Shown: piece by piece, positions 33,558 through 42,226 of the stretch
Layout of the letters: each line of letters starts with the position of its first letter
Position numbering within the stretch: the stretch's first letter is position 1
DNA from: Trichothermofontia sichuanensis B231
GTDB taxonomy: Bacteria; Cyanobacteriota; Cyanobacteriia; B231
Length of the DNA: 64,000 nucleotides
Direction: 5' to 3'
Assembly (NCBI RefSeq): GCF_026240635.1
Contig: NZ_CP110848.1
Coordinates: forward strand, 1,676,501-1,740,500
Program-made: the position numbers and the translations under genes
The notes under the pieces: model-generated
Databases searched by the model: none
Told to the model about the DNA's origin: nothing
The model's input: the letters and a program-made list of their open reading frames with translations, nothing else

Positions 33558-35636
33558 TTAATAGCCACTGCCAATGACCGTAAAGGCAGACCAATAATAG
33601 GGATGCCTAAACTCTGCTGGGAGGGTACGGCTATCGCTGGGCAGGGCAATCGGGGTTTGGCGGGTGAGGCGGAGGGTATCCCCTTCCAGGCGGGTTTTGC
33701 CATGCAGCATGGCTAATTGGGCTTGACGGAGGGCTTCTGCTTTCGTGGGGGCCGTATGTAAATGGCGATAAAAGTCACTGATCAGCCCTAGCGTTGCGGC
33801 ATCACTGACATCCCACAGGCTCCCGATCGCAGTTTTGACGCGAGCACCCAACGCGACCCCCGCAAACCCTAACTCGGCTTGCTCATTCCCCAAGGCGGTG
33901 CGGCAGGCACTCAACACTAACATTTGAATGGGCTGGTTCTGACCTTGCAGGGCTTGCATCCAGCTAGGCAGCTGGTTTAATTTTAATCGCTCACCCCAAA
34001 ATTGAATATAGGACTGTTGGGCTTGGCCAGGAGAAAAGTGGGCATGGGTGGCGAGGTGCAAAATCCCAAACCGTTGCGTTCGGTTGGCCTGTTCCACCTG
34101 GGCGATCGTGGCTTGCTGATTCAGGAGACCTTGACCTTGCCAAACCCCACGGGTGACGTTTTCCACCTCGATCGCCGCCGCCGGTAAGGGTTGTTGCCCC
34201 TGGGTGCTCTGGGAAATACCCATTGCCAGCACGGGTTGATTGCGCAGCGTCGCCGTGCCATAGTCCGTGAGGGCAAAGCTAGGGATGAGGGTCAGGCTAT
34301 AGCGCTCGATCAGAAACTGTTGGCCATCATGTAGAGCGGCAAAGGGGAGCGATCGCAGGCCCACATCGGCAGAAATTTCCAGGGTTTGAATTTGGTTAGC
34401 CGTCAGTTCCGGGAGAATTGGGGCAATGAGGGCCTGGTAGAGTTGCTGCGCAGGTTCTAGATAATCGGTCGGCTCCCCATTCTCACCGGCAAGCAGGGCT
34501 TGTCGAAACTGGGTGACCACCGCTTGCAAGCTGGCACGATCGGTCCGAAGTAACACTTTACGAACCGCCTGAGACGGGGGGGATTGGACCAGAGACCCCG
34601 CCGCTGGTACCTTTCTCGACAAGGGGAAGACTATCTGTAAAGGATCGAGGGCTTTGGAGAGGCGACCCAGGGGATAGGGCTGGCCAGCCGTGGGTGAGTT
34701 GGGCAAAACTAGGATCAGATCCAGGCGATCTTGCAGGGAAACGACGTAGGAAAGGGCTGGTTTCTTCCCAGTCTGCCGATGCCAATGGTTCAAGGTCTGG
34801 CTAATTTGGTCGATGCTGATCGCAACAGTGGGCGGGCGCAAGCCATAGTAATCAGTAAATTCCCGTGATCGATACTGCTCAACCAATTGCACAGCGGTTG
34901 CCAAATCCGCCTCCCGAAAGGCTCGTTCAAAGCTGGCGCGATCGCTGGGGGGTTGGGGCGGTTGGGCGATCGTGGGTTCACTCATGGCCGGATCAGGGAC
35001 TTCCCCAAACCACAGCACCGCATAGCCCTGGTAAATCGCGAGTCCGATCGCCTGCCAGCGTCGTTCCTGCCAGAGACCCCGGTTGAGCAACATATCATTG
35101 TGGTGAGAACTGGCCTGCCAGTCCTGTAGGGCTGAAGCAGCTGTTGCCCGGTAACCCGCAGGGCCGCCGTGGGCACTTTCGTAACCCATGCCGGGATAGG
35201 CTGTGCCTAAACGCTGGGGAGCGTTCCACATACAGGGATAGGTATTAGGCTGATTGGGGTTGTAGGGACAATCACTCCAGGCATGGGTAAACTGGCGCAG
35301 ATTCTCAGCCATATCCCGCACATGGCGATTGGCAACCCGATTCAGGGAGGGGGCCAGGGGGATAGGGGGCAAGCCATACTGGGCACGATACTGGTTAATC
35401 TGTTGGTATAGTTGGGTTTCTTCCGCATCCAGTTCATCGCCGGGACAAACAGCAGCACGCAAAACCTCGACCCCTGTACAGTTACCTACCGCAACTGTCT
35501 GGCTCAATTGATGACTAGGGGTGCCGACGGCGGGGGGAGCCGTGATCGACCCCGTAGCCGCGATCACCGTGACGCTCACACCCAGACCCCAAAGCCAGCG
35601 CTGCCATCCTTGACTCCTGGCGATTTGACTGTCCAT
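33558..35636 (-). CDS. Exported CAP (SCP/PR-1) domain fused to a CHAT caspase-like protease domain
   Basis: The 692-residue product (from ATG 35636) has a hydrophobic export segment (about residues 15-35), then a CAP domain at about 70-217: LYQQINQYRAQYGLPPIPLA, NRHVRDMAENLRQFTHAWSD, MGYESAHGG and LWFGEVPDP. A linker region (about 225-370) is followed by a CHAT domain to the end. The CHAT catalytic pair is present: His531 in LHLATHAHF and Cys578 in MLVLSACRTALG, with the GFAGVALGARVKTAIGSLWD strand after it. The C-terminal DUF218 gene lies directly upstream in the transcript. CHAT proteases are usually cytoplasmic and coupled to TPR or defence modules; an export signal plus CAP is unusual. 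Substrate unknown. Confidence 0.88.
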   Translation of the reverse strand: MDSQIARSQGWQRWLWGLGVSVTVIAATGSITAPPAVGTPSHQLSQTVAVGNCTGVEVLRAAVCPGDELDAEETQLYQQINQYRAQYGLPPIPLAPSLNRVANRHVRDMAENLRQFTHAWSDCPYNPNQPNTYPCMWNAPQRLGTAYPGMGYESAHGGPAGYRATAASALQDWQASSHHNDMLLNRGLWQERRWQAIGLAIYQGYAVLWFGEVPDPAMSEPTIAQPPQPPSDRASFERAFREADLATAVQLVEQYRSREFTDYYGLRPPTVAISIDQISQTLNHWHRQTGKKPALSYVVSLQDRLDLILVLPNSPTAGQPYPLGRLSKALDPLQIVFPLSRKVPAAGSLVQSPPSQAVRKVLLRTDRASLQAVVTQFRQALLAGENGEPTDYLEPAQQLYQALIAPILPELTANQIQTLEISADVGLRSLPFAALHDGQQFLIERYSLTLIPSFALTDYGTATLRNQPVLAMGISQSTQGQQPLPAAAIEVENVTRGVWQGQGLLNQQATIAQVEQANRTQRFGILHLATHAHFSPGQAQQSYIQFWGERLKLNQLPSWMQALQGQNQPIQMLVLSACRTALGNEQAELGFAGVALGARVKTAIGSLWDVSDAATLGLISDFYRHLHTAPTKAEALRQAQLAMLHGKTRLEGDTLRLTRQTPIALPSDSRTLPAEFRHPYYWSAFTVIGSGY

Positions 35637-35681
35637 CGTACTGTCCAGCGCATATTCACGATTATGCCGCAGTGATTCCAA

Positions 35682-36473
35682 TCACAGCCACCCTAACCCT
35701 CGATAAACCGCAATCCCGATATATTCCTTCAACGCGCGAGTGGTTTTTGCTAGGGCGTCGGCATCGGGCAGCCAATTGAGGACGAATGCCTGGGGTTGGG
35801 TACGCCCAAGGGCACGATCGGCATCGGTATATAAAAAGTCCGTGGGAGCGGCGATCGGGTCTAACCCCTGCCGTTGGAAAATTAACATTGCACGGGGCAT
35901 GTGCATAGCTGAGGTGACCAGCAGAAACTGCTGCACCCCTTTTTCAGCCAGAATGCGCCGCACATTCACTGCATTCTGATAGGTATTGAAAGACTCAGTA
36001 TCCAGCAGTATCGCTGAAGCCGGTACCCCCAAACGCCTAGCCAGATCAGCCATATCGGCAGCCTCGGATTGCCCACCCCCCATCCAGGAGATACGCCCGC
36101 CACTGAGCACCAGCCACGGCGCTTTACCCGCCTGATACAACTGGGCACCATAGAGGACTCGATCGCCCGCTGCAGCAAGATCAACACTAGGCCGCGGCGG
36201 CAGCGCTGGTTTTGTGCCCCCGCCCAACACCACGATCGCCGCAGCAGACGGTAAGGGGCCAACCGGAACATGTTGCTGCTCCAGGGAAGAGACCAGCCAG
36301 AGAGCCGTCCAAGGGCTACTGCTGATTAGGAGAATAGCCCATCCCAGGGCGATCGCTGCGTGAGCGAGCCGGGGCCACCGCCGCCGACTGAACAGGGCCA
36401 CCCCCAGCAGCACACAAGTCAGCCCCAGGGGATAGATCAGGAGCGGCAGCAGTTTAGATAGAAAAAGCAACAT
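35682..36473 (-). CDS. DUF218 membrane protein (ElyC/SanA/YdcF family)
   Basis: The 263-residue protein has two N-terminal membrane segments (about 5-28 and 36-55) and a DUF218 domain: AAIVVLGGGTKPALPPRPSV, LVLSGGRISW, ILLDTESFNTYQNAVNVRRI, and LLVTSAMHMPRAMLIFQRQG. Family members such as E. coli ElyC act in envelope and peptidoglycan lipid-carrier homeostasis; the activity is not settled. Its stop is 46 bases before the start of the CAP-CHAT gene on the same strand, so the two are likely co-transcribed. That would place both products in the cell envelope. Confidence 0.88.
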   Translation of the reverse strand: MLLFLSKLLPLLIYPLGLTCVLLGVALFSRRRWPRLAHAAIALGWAILLISSSPWTALWLVSSLEQQHVPVGPLPSAAAIVVLGGGTKPALPPRPSVDLAAAGDRVLYGAQLYQAGKAPWLVLSGGRISWMGGGQSEAADMADLARRLGVPASAILLDTESFNTYQNAVNVRRILAEKGVQQFLLVTSAMHMPRAMLIFQRQGLDPIAAPTDFLYTDADRALGRTQPQAFVLNWLPDADALAKTTRALKEYIGIAVYRGLGWL

Positions 36474-36519
36474 CGGCGATCGGCCTCTCCAGACGCCCCC
36501 ACAACCAGATAGAGCTAGA

Positions 36520-36742
36520 CACAGGTTTTACCTAATTTACTGAGTACACAATTAAGGTTTGGATCTTAATCCTAGTGGTAGCCCTCATCCCCCAACCCCT
36601 TCTCCCAAGTAGGGAGAAGGGGAGCCTGATTTTCAAGTCCCTCTCCCGCTCTGGGAGAGGGATTTAGGGTGAGGGCCACACCCGCGGGCTGCACCATTCT
36701 ACCTTTGTAAAACTGTACTTTATGATTGAGGTAAAGGCTGTA
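36520..36742 (+). repeat. Family C repeat (MITE-like), about 223 bp
   Basis: The left end reads CAGGTTTTACCTAATTTACT with GAGTACACAATTAAGG. The right end reads AAACTGTACTTTATGATTGA with GGTAAAGGCTGTA. These ends are inverted copies of each other to about 30 positions. The core holds two CCCTC/GAGGG hairpins. It fills most of the gap between the DUF218 gene and psaK. Confidence 0.65.
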
Positions 36743-36771
36743 AGCGTACTGGCTAAGCGTAGATAAACATT

Positions 36772-36801
36772 AGATAAACATAAAAAAGATAAACATAAAA
36801 A
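36772..36801 (+). repeat. Perfect 15-bp tandem duplication downstream of psaK
   Basis: AGATAAACATAAAAA occurs twice at 36772-36786 and 36787-36801. The second unit supplies the A-run that becomes the T-tract of the psaK terminator on the minus strand. Confidence 0.75.
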
Positions 36802-36820
36802 AGGAGAGACAGGCTCTCCT
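36797..36820 (-). terminator. Rho-independent terminator of psaK
   Basis: On the minus strand, GGAGAG pairs with CTCTCC around a five-base loop and is followed by TTTTTTATG. It lies about 80 bases beyond the psaK stop. Confidence 0.85.
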
Positions 36821-36901
36821 CTCATCAATGAGATCTCCCCGAGATCTCCCCTACATTAGGTCATGGCATAGGGAATCTGGAAGTTAGACAGTGCCAGAAG
36901 T

Positions 36902-37159
36902 TTAGATAGCACCAGAATAAGACAGGCCGAGAATGACGCCCGCTCCGAGGATATGGCCAAAGCAGGCAGTACCGATCACAGCCCCTTGGCTCAGGCCACC
37001 AAACAACTCAGGGGATGGCATGGCCGGACCAACATTGGGATTCTTGATCGTACTTTTGGCGATCGCCGCCGCCAGAATATTGCAAAGGATCATGATTACG
37101 GCCACCGTGGGACTCCATTCGGGCGTGTGGGGCACAGCCGCCAGTAGCATTGGGGTCAT
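36902..37159 (-). CDS. psaK: Photosystem I subunit PsaK
   Basis: The 85-residue thylakoid protein has two membrane helices joined by a short stromal loop, as in PsaK: PHTPEWSPTVAVIMILCNIL in the first, then the KNPNVGPAMPSPELFGGLSQ loop, and FGHILGAGVILGLS at the end. PsaK sits at the edge of the PSI core beside PsaA and helps in antenna coupling. ATG 37159 is taken; an in-frame TTG precedes it. AGGAG is 11-15 bases upstream with AGGT nearer. The gene is single, with a terminator behind it. Cyanobacteria often have a second copy used in high light; which copy this is cannot be said. Confidence 0.93.
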   Translation of the reverse strand: MTPMLLAAVPHTPEWSPTVAVIMILCNILAAAIAKSTIKNPNVGPAMPSPELFGGLSQGAVIGTACFGHILGAGVILGLSYSGAI

Positions 37160-37279
37160 CAATCTACCTACTCCTAACGAAAGGGTTAAATAATGGGCGA
37201 ATGAAAAAACTTAAGCTAAATTTCTATCAGAAAACTTCACGCAAGCACCAAAGAGCGTATTAATAATTAACAAACCAAT

Positions 37280-37441
37280 TACCGCCTTTACCTAATTTAC
37301 TCCGATCGGCAGACCTCATCCCCCAACCCCTTCGCCCACGAGGGGCAAAATGACTTTAACCCCAAACCTTGGCTCGTGAGCACCTCTCCCGCTCTAGAAG
37401 AGGGGTTGGGGTGAGGGCAGTCCGAGTTTTGTCAAGCAATC
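37280..37441. repeat. Composite CCCTC-core repeat
   Basis: The left part is a family C end (TACCGCCTTTACCTAATTTA). The middle has CCTCATCCCCCAACCCCTTC and CTCTCCCGCTCTAGAAGAGG. The right part ends in the GAGTTTTGTCAA terminus seen inverted near 27209. It appears to be a hybrid of two repeat types. It fills the gap between psaK and the kinase gene, which share the minus strand. Confidence 0.55.
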
Positions 37442-37465
37442 AGGGAGTATTCGACAACCCGTCCA

Positions 37466-38974
37466 CTATTGCCTGTTGTTGGCTGTAAGGTCGCTGTTAA
37501 GGTTAACGTGCCCTAGATCCTCCCTACTGGTCGGCTCTAACACGAAGTCTTGGCGCTGGAGCAGAGCAGCTATGGCAATGACCCAATGGAGCGGCGGGTG
37601 GGGAAGATGACCCCTGGGAGCCGTTTCTAGATCAAAAATCAAATGCCGCCAGTCCAACCAGAGGGCTTGCAGGGACCAACCCAGGCGATCGCTGAAAGTA
37701 TACCAGGCATCCAGATCAGCATAGGGTGTGCCCACCAAGCTGTACCAAACCTGCTGTTGAACACAAAACCCAAACCGTCCGCCACTGCTGTTATACCAAA
37801 GGCGATCAATCGTGCGCAGATCCACTGCCGGCAACTGTTGCAGATCCTCCAACCGCAACCAGCCCGCTGCCTGTCGCCCCGCAAGTTTCAGCATTAGGCC
37901 CGTTGTTTCTGCATCAGCCCACTGCCACTGTTGCGCTCCCAAGTGCTCCCGCAAGGGGCCATAGTCCACCCCCGTGGCTGAAATCAGGGGGACCGATTCT
38001 AAGGTAGATAGGGGTGGAACGGATAACACCGCAACCCTCGCGCTGCCTGCTTGTTCCTGAGGCGCAGGCAGTGGTTGATCGCCCCCATTTGTCGCGTTGG
38101 CAAGCCTAAGCGGCGAAGCCGAGATCCGATCCGTTTCCCCGATCGTCGGTAACTGACTCAGCCAATCCCGCACGGTTTGGGGGCGATCGCGGGCCTGGAG
38201 GGCCATCCCCTGTAGGATCGCCGCATTGGTGGCTTCACTAATCCGGGGGTTGAAGCGGTTGGGCGGTTTGAGAGCCGCCTTGGCAGCACGGGCATGGGCA
38301 GAAACCGGAATCTCCCGCGTCAGCACATAGTAGAGGGTGGCAGCAAGGGCATAAACATCGGAAAATTCACCCCGCAGGGCTTCGCGGATATATTGCTCGA
38401 TCGGGGCAAACCCGTGGGTCATCACCAACGTATAGGCTTGGCTGGTATCCGGGATAAACTCCCGCGCTAGCCCAAAGTCAATGAGAACCGCTTCATAGCA
38501 GGGAGCCGCCGGCGGTGAGTCGGCCACCTGTCGCATCATGATATTTTGCGGCTGGATATCCCGATGGAGTAAACCCTTCTCGTGGATCGTGCTCAGGGCG
38601 CTGCCAATCTGGCGAATGTAGGTCAGTCCCTCCGCCTCCGACAGGGCACCCCGTTCCTCCACCCACTCCCAAAGCGTTCGACCCGCCACATATTCCATCA
38701 CAATGCAGGGAAGATCGCCTTCCTGAAAAGCATTCTCGATCTGGACAATGTGCGGATGGCGACACAGGGCAAGTCGCAACGCCTCATCCCGAAAGCGATC
38801 GCAACGGTGACTAAAGTCCTTCTCCTGGCGGAGACTATCCTTCAGGGTTTTAATGACCACCTGCCGATTCCGGGAATCTCGCGCCAAGTAGGTAATGCCA
38901 AACCCCCCCACCCCCAAGGGTCGCTCGATTGTATAGCGATCGCCGTGGAGGGTGTGCCCTGCGTTCCAACTCAT
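37466..38974 (-). CDS. Ser/Thr protein kinase fused to a GUN4 domain
   Basis: The 502-residue product has a Hanks-type kinase domain (residues 1-275): glycine loop GVGGFG at 21-26, VVIK lysine 42, catalytic loop HRDIQPQN at 137-144, DFG at 166-168, and the APIEQY activation segment of cyanobacterial kinases. The catalytic-loop lysine of HRDxK is glutamine here (Q141). After a linker comes a GUN4 domain (about 335-460): DYGPLREHLGAQQWQWADAE, DLRTIDRLWYNSSGGRFGF, and RLGWSLQALWLDWRHLIFDL. GUN4 binds Mg-porphyrins and stimulates Mg-chelatase, so the fusion could couple tetrapyrrole level to phosphorylation. No membrane segment is seen. Confidence 0.92.
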   Translation of the reverse strand: MSWNAGHTLHGDRYTIERPLGVGGFGITYLARDSRNRQVVIKTLKDSLRQEKDFSHRCDRFRDEALRLALCRHPHIVQIENAFQEGDLPCIVMEYVAGRTLWEWVEERGALSEAEGLTYIRQIGSALSTIHEKGLLHRDIQPQNIMMRQVADSPPAAPCYEAVLIDFGLAREFIPDTSQAYTLVMTHGFAPIEQYIREALRGEFSDVYALAATLYYVLTREIPVSAHARAAKAALKPPNRFNPRISEATNAAILQGMALQARDRPQTVRDWLSQLPTIGETDRISASPLRLANATNGGDQPLPAPQEQAGSARVAVLSVPPLSTLESVPLISATGVDYGPLREHLGAQQWQWADAETTGLMLKLAGRQAAGWLRLEDLQQLPAVDLRTIDRLWYNSSGGRFGFCVQQQVWYSLVGTPYADLDAWYTFSDRLGWSLQALWLDWRHLIFDLETAPRGHLPHPPLHWVIAIAALLQRQDFVLEPTSREDLGHVNLNSDLTANNRQ

Positions 38975-38997
38975 CGCGCTATCCCCCTCCCTCGCCC

Positions 38998-39381
38998 TTA
39001 CTCTAATTTGGCGGAAACCGACTGCCGCTGTCGCCGCATTTCCACGGCAACCTGCCCCGCAAAGTGGGGAATCGGTGGGGTGAGTTTCGTTAACCGGACC
39101 TGAACATGCTCAATCCGGCTATCCCAATCAAACACAGCCGTCACGATCGCGGTGGCTAAACGCTCCAACAACTGAAAACGGGACGTTTCCAGCAATTCCT
39201 GGACCAGTTCGACCACCTGAGCATAATTCAGTGTATCCTCCAGGCGATCGCTCTGCCCGGCAATCGTTAGATCCACCCCCAGCGTCAGATCCACCTCAAA
39301 CCACTGCCCCAGGGTGCGCTCCGCCGCCAAAAAGCCCGTGTACCCATACCCGCGAATCCCGGTCACCTGTATGCAATCCAT
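38998..39381 (-). CDS. folB: Dihydroneopterin aldolase
   Basis: FolB cleaves dihydroneopterin to 6-hydroxymethyl-dihydropterin in folate synthesis. The product is 127 residues from the ATG at 39381, where family similarity starts (DCIQVTGIRGYGYTGFLAAE, then LGQWFEVDLTL). TLNYAQVVELVQELLETSRF and LERLATAIVTAVF follow, with the RLTKLTPPIPHFAG C-terminal block carrying the conserved lysine. The ATG at 39402 is a longer alternative; neither has a clear ribosome-binding site. It lies 23 bases upstream of the kinase-GUN4 gene on the same strand, so they may be co-transcribed. Confidence 0.92.
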   Translation of the reverse strand: MDCIQVTGIRGYGYTGFLAAERTLGQWFEVDLTLGVDLTIAGQSDRLEDTLNYAQVVELVQELLETSRFQLLERLATAIVTAVFDWDSRIEHVQVRLTKLTPPIPHFAGQVAVEMRRQRQSVSAKLE

Positions 39382-39605
39382 GCAGCGTTGGGTTGTTACC
39401 ATTCGCCAGACTCACCCCTTAAACCTAACACCTACGTGTGACATCCACATTCCCCAGCCGCTGCGTTCTTGGTTGCGCCGCTATTCCCTTCCCTAAAGCG
39501 CTTACCCCAGCAACGGACCGCCAGCTTCTCCCTTCCAAGGGGGTCTTTGATATCATGGCACGAGTAGCCAGGAACCACCACTGATCAAAGCTGGCGACCC
39601 CTAGG

Positions 39606-39827
39606 TACAGCCTTTACCTTAATCATAAGGTACAGTTTTACAGGAATAGGATGGGTGCACCCCGCCGGTGCGGCCCTCACCCTCAATCCCTCTCCCAGAG
39701 CCGGAGAGATTGAGGGTGAGGGTTTGCTTCTCCCCACCTAGGAGAAGGGGGTGGGGGATGCGGGCTGTCGGTCGGATCCAGCATCTAAACCTTAACTGTG
39801 TACTGAGTAATTTAGGTAAAAGCTGTA
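39606..39827 (-). repeat. Family C repeat (MITE-like), full copy of 222 bp
   Basis: The left end TACAGCCTTTACCTTAATCA and the right end TACTGAGTAATTTAGGTAAA with AGCTGTA are inverted copies of each other, starting and ending in TA. Two internal hairpins are made of CCCTC...GAGGG. It is the most complete member of family C here, in the gap between folB and murI. Confidence 0.7.
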
Positions 39828-40106
39828 AGGGTTGTTCCTACCCAAGGGAATCCGAGTAAGGAATTGTGTCCAGTCAGGCCGCGTTTGGGTAGATGGGCTG
39901 GGGGGAAAATGTCACAGCTGACCGAGAGCGCACGATTCGGGAACACACAATGGCGCTTGTCTAACCAACTTCAAGTGGGTTTCATTGAACCCTCAATCTC
40001 AGCATCTTTCAGCGCAGGGAATGTCAGGGTAGGATACAGTATCCAGACTCATCTGCCTTTGTGAAGGCTGAGTTGCTCCTTTGTATTAAATCAAGAGTGT
40101 TGGTTT

Positions 40107-41048
40107 GTGAGGAATCCTTCATCCCATTGTTGCCCCAACCGAGCCGGGGCTGTCGACACGTCAGCCACGCCTTTACCACTCCCCTTGGACTTAGGCGGGG
40201 CTACCCCTAACCCATCCACTGTCAGTCGGATTGGGATTTTTGACAGCGGGTTGGGTGGTCTGACCGTTCTGCGGGAAATCCAGCGCCAACTGCCCCAGGA
40301 ATCGGTCCTCTATTTTGCCGATACCGCCCGTCTGCCCTACGGCACCCGCAGTCCTAGTGAAATCCTCCAGTTCGTTCGGGAAATCCTCACCTGGATGCAA
40401 ACCCAGCGTGTGAAGATGGTCATCATGGCCTGCAATACCAGTTCAGCCCTCGCTCTAGAGACGGTCCAGGCAGAGTTTAACCTGCCGATTCTAGGGTTGA
40501 TTTTGCCCGGTGCGCGGGCGGCAGTCCAACAAGCCCAGCGGATTGGCGTCATTGCGACACCCGCCACAGCAGCGAGCGGGGCCTATGGCCATGCTATTCG
40601 GGAAGTTGACCCCAATGCCCAGGTGTGGCAAATCGGCTGTCCCGAATTCGTCCCCCTAATTGAGCAGAATCGTCTCGATGATCCCTACACCTACCAGGTG
40701 GCGCAGCAGTATCTTGCCCCCCTGCTCGCCCACCAGATCGATGGCCTGATCTATGGATGTACCCACTATCCCTTACTCGAACCCATTCTGCGCCAGATCC
40801 TCCCCCCATCTGTACGCTTGATTGACCCGGCCCAGTCCCTGGTTGCTGCCGCCGCCCAAGAATTGGATGCCCTAGGGTTAGCCAGTACCCGCCCCCCACT
40901 ACCAACCCGCTTCTGCGTCAGTGGTGATGCCCAGGCATTTAGTCAGGCAGCCCGTCGCTGGTTAGGGGTAGCACCTCCCGTCGAACGGGTAATGCTCCCA
41001 AGGGTTGTTCCCAATCAGCTTGGGAGCCAGATTGGCTCGTTGGGTTAG
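40107..41048 (+). CDS. murI: Glutamate racemase
   Basis: MurI makes D-glutamate for peptidoglycan. The 313-residue frame has the family blocks RIGIFDSGLGGLTVLREIQR, YFADTARLPYGTRSPSEI, MACNTSSALALETVQ with the first catalytic cysteine, and GLIYGCTHYPLLEPIL with the second. The first 40 residues before IGIFDSG are not conserved. The frame opens at GTG 40107, and a later, non-ATG start is possible. In cyanobacteria murI is often next to sds, as here, but the interval now holds a small membrane-protein gene and an IS remnant. Confidence 0.94.
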   Translation: MRNPSSHCCPNRAGAVDTSATPLPLPLDLGGATPNPSTVSRIGIFDSGLGGLTVLREIQRQLPQESVLYFADTARLPYGTRSPSEILQFVREILTWMQTQRVKMVIMACNTSSALALETVQAEFNLPILGLILPGARAAVQQAQRIGVIATPATAASGAYGHAIREVDPNAQVWQIGCPEFVPLIEQNRLDDPYTYQVAQQYLAPLLAHQIDGLIYGCTHYPLLEPILRQILPPSVRLIDPAQSLVAAAAQELDALGLASTRPPLPTRFCVSGDAQAFSQAARRWLGVAPPVERVMLPRVVPNQLGSQIGSLG

Positions 41049-41065
41049 CTGCGGTGGGGACCTGA

Positions 41066-41290
41066 CTAGCCGCGCTGATCTCGGGGCCGCAGGATCAGCC
41101 GGAGCGATCGCCAAGACAGGGCGCGGGGAGGGGATACCGACACGGGTTGGGTTCCCTCACCCGCAGGCAGCTCCTTAGAAAACCGTCGGCTACGGTAATA
41201 TTGGGCACCCAGACGCAGGACGAAATAAACCGCCAACAGATAGCCTGTGGCCAGGGCCAAAATCAATATTGGAGTTGAATCATAAAACAT
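41066..41290 (-). CDS. Small single-span membrane protein of unknown function
   Basis: The 74-residue product starts at ATG 41290 and has one transmembrane segment (TPILILALATGYLLAVYFVL) followed by a basic, arginine-rich cytoplasmic tail. The sequence RLGAQYYRSRRFSKEL lies just inside the membrane. No family is recognised. It is convergent with murI, ending 17 bases beyond the murI stop. Confidence 0.6.
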   Translation of the reverse strand: MFYDSTPILILALATGYLLAVYFVLRLGAQYYRSRRFSKELPAGEGTQPVSVSPPRALSWRSLRLILRPRDQRG

Positions 41291-41938
41291 AGGGCGCAAC
41301 ACGGCAGAAGAAGAAGAAAAAGGAGGAGAGAAATTAATAAAGCGGAAACCTAGACATAGCCATCTCAGGCCGATCGCTAAACGGAATCAACCGCGCACGA
41401 TCGCACCCTTCCTCGGTCATCCTTGGAAGCGAGCCAATGATAGCCATGAGAACCGGCGACCGCGGTCCCCGGCGGAACCCCTGTACAATGCAGTCAAGCA
41501 AACGCTGCTACCAACCGTGACAGCTAAAACGCTGCCCCCGATCGGCGAAAACCTACCACTTAACCCGAAGCGTATCGATGGTCCTGATCGCCAGAGTACT
41601 CTAATACTCCGCCGCGATCGATATCCCTAGCAGGACATGACAACTGGGTAACGAAATGTTACGTAGTTTTACATGCCACTGCTCATCAATCCGGGACCCC
41701 ACCTGACCAGGTTCTCGTGTATTTAATGCTTGTGGATGCTTATTTTAAAGGTAACATAAGCATTCCCAAAGTCACGACCGCCGCCCTGGGATTGCGCCTT
41801 AATTCACAAAACTTCATGATCAGAGCGACTCGATCCCCATCAAGGGGGGTGACGGCGGTTGATCGTCGGGTTGATCGTCGGGTAAGACAGACTACGAGCA
41901 AGGGTCAGGGTGCCCCCCGACCGTAAGATTTGGGATTG
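41291..41938. other. Gap upstream of an IS remnant
   Basis: About 650 bases show no gene I can support. A 69-codon frame at 41717-41926 has no family pattern and ends in repeated GTTGATCGTCGG units (tandem GGTTGATCGTC near 41857-41882), so it is not called. Confidence 0.4.
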
Positions 41939-42144
41939 TTGACATCCTCGACCCTCCTAAGGGACGGGGATTCCTCCTCTGCCAGCACTAAGCTGACTCC
42001 TGATGGGTAGACGGATCATCGCCAACCGCCCCGATGGGGGTCTTCACTGGCTTACACGTCCATTCAAGTCGGTGTGCCCCACCGCTCGCTAGACTGTACT
42101 AGCCTTGTGCCCTAAAGGGCAGGGCTTGAAACCCGCTAGTTTTT
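41939..42144 (-). mobile_element. IS200/IS605-type 3' remnant (right end and tnpB tail)
   Basis: On the minus strand the segment ends GAGGAATCCCCGTCCC...GGAGGATGTCAA-like, with GAGGATGTCAA at the terminus, the form of an IS605/IS1341 right end. Just before it a frame reads HRLEWTCKPVKTPIGAVGDD and STHQESA then stop (41988-41990), which looks like the C-terminal tail of a TnpB. The other side has TGCCCTTTAGGGCA, a hairpin like an IS605 left end. At about 206 bp it is either a non-autonomous derivative or a deletion remnant. The transposase core is absent. The tail identification is inference. Confidence 0.6.
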
Positions 42145-42226
42145 GGTCATCAGAATTCCAGAGGGTTAGCTTAGAATAAGGACAGACAATGTAAAATTTC
42201 GTAAATTTGCTGGTTCTGGCTCGCCC

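Noticed and set aside
33558-36473. CAP-CHAT locus as a known anti-phage CHAT/gasdermin or type III-E-like system
   Set aside because: No gasdermin-like gene, TPR partner, nuclease or CRISPR component is nearby, and the protein appears to be exported.
41717-41926. 69-codon frame in the murI-sds gap
   Set aside because: Basic, low-complexity composition with repeated VDRR units from a DNA tandem repeat; no family pattern.
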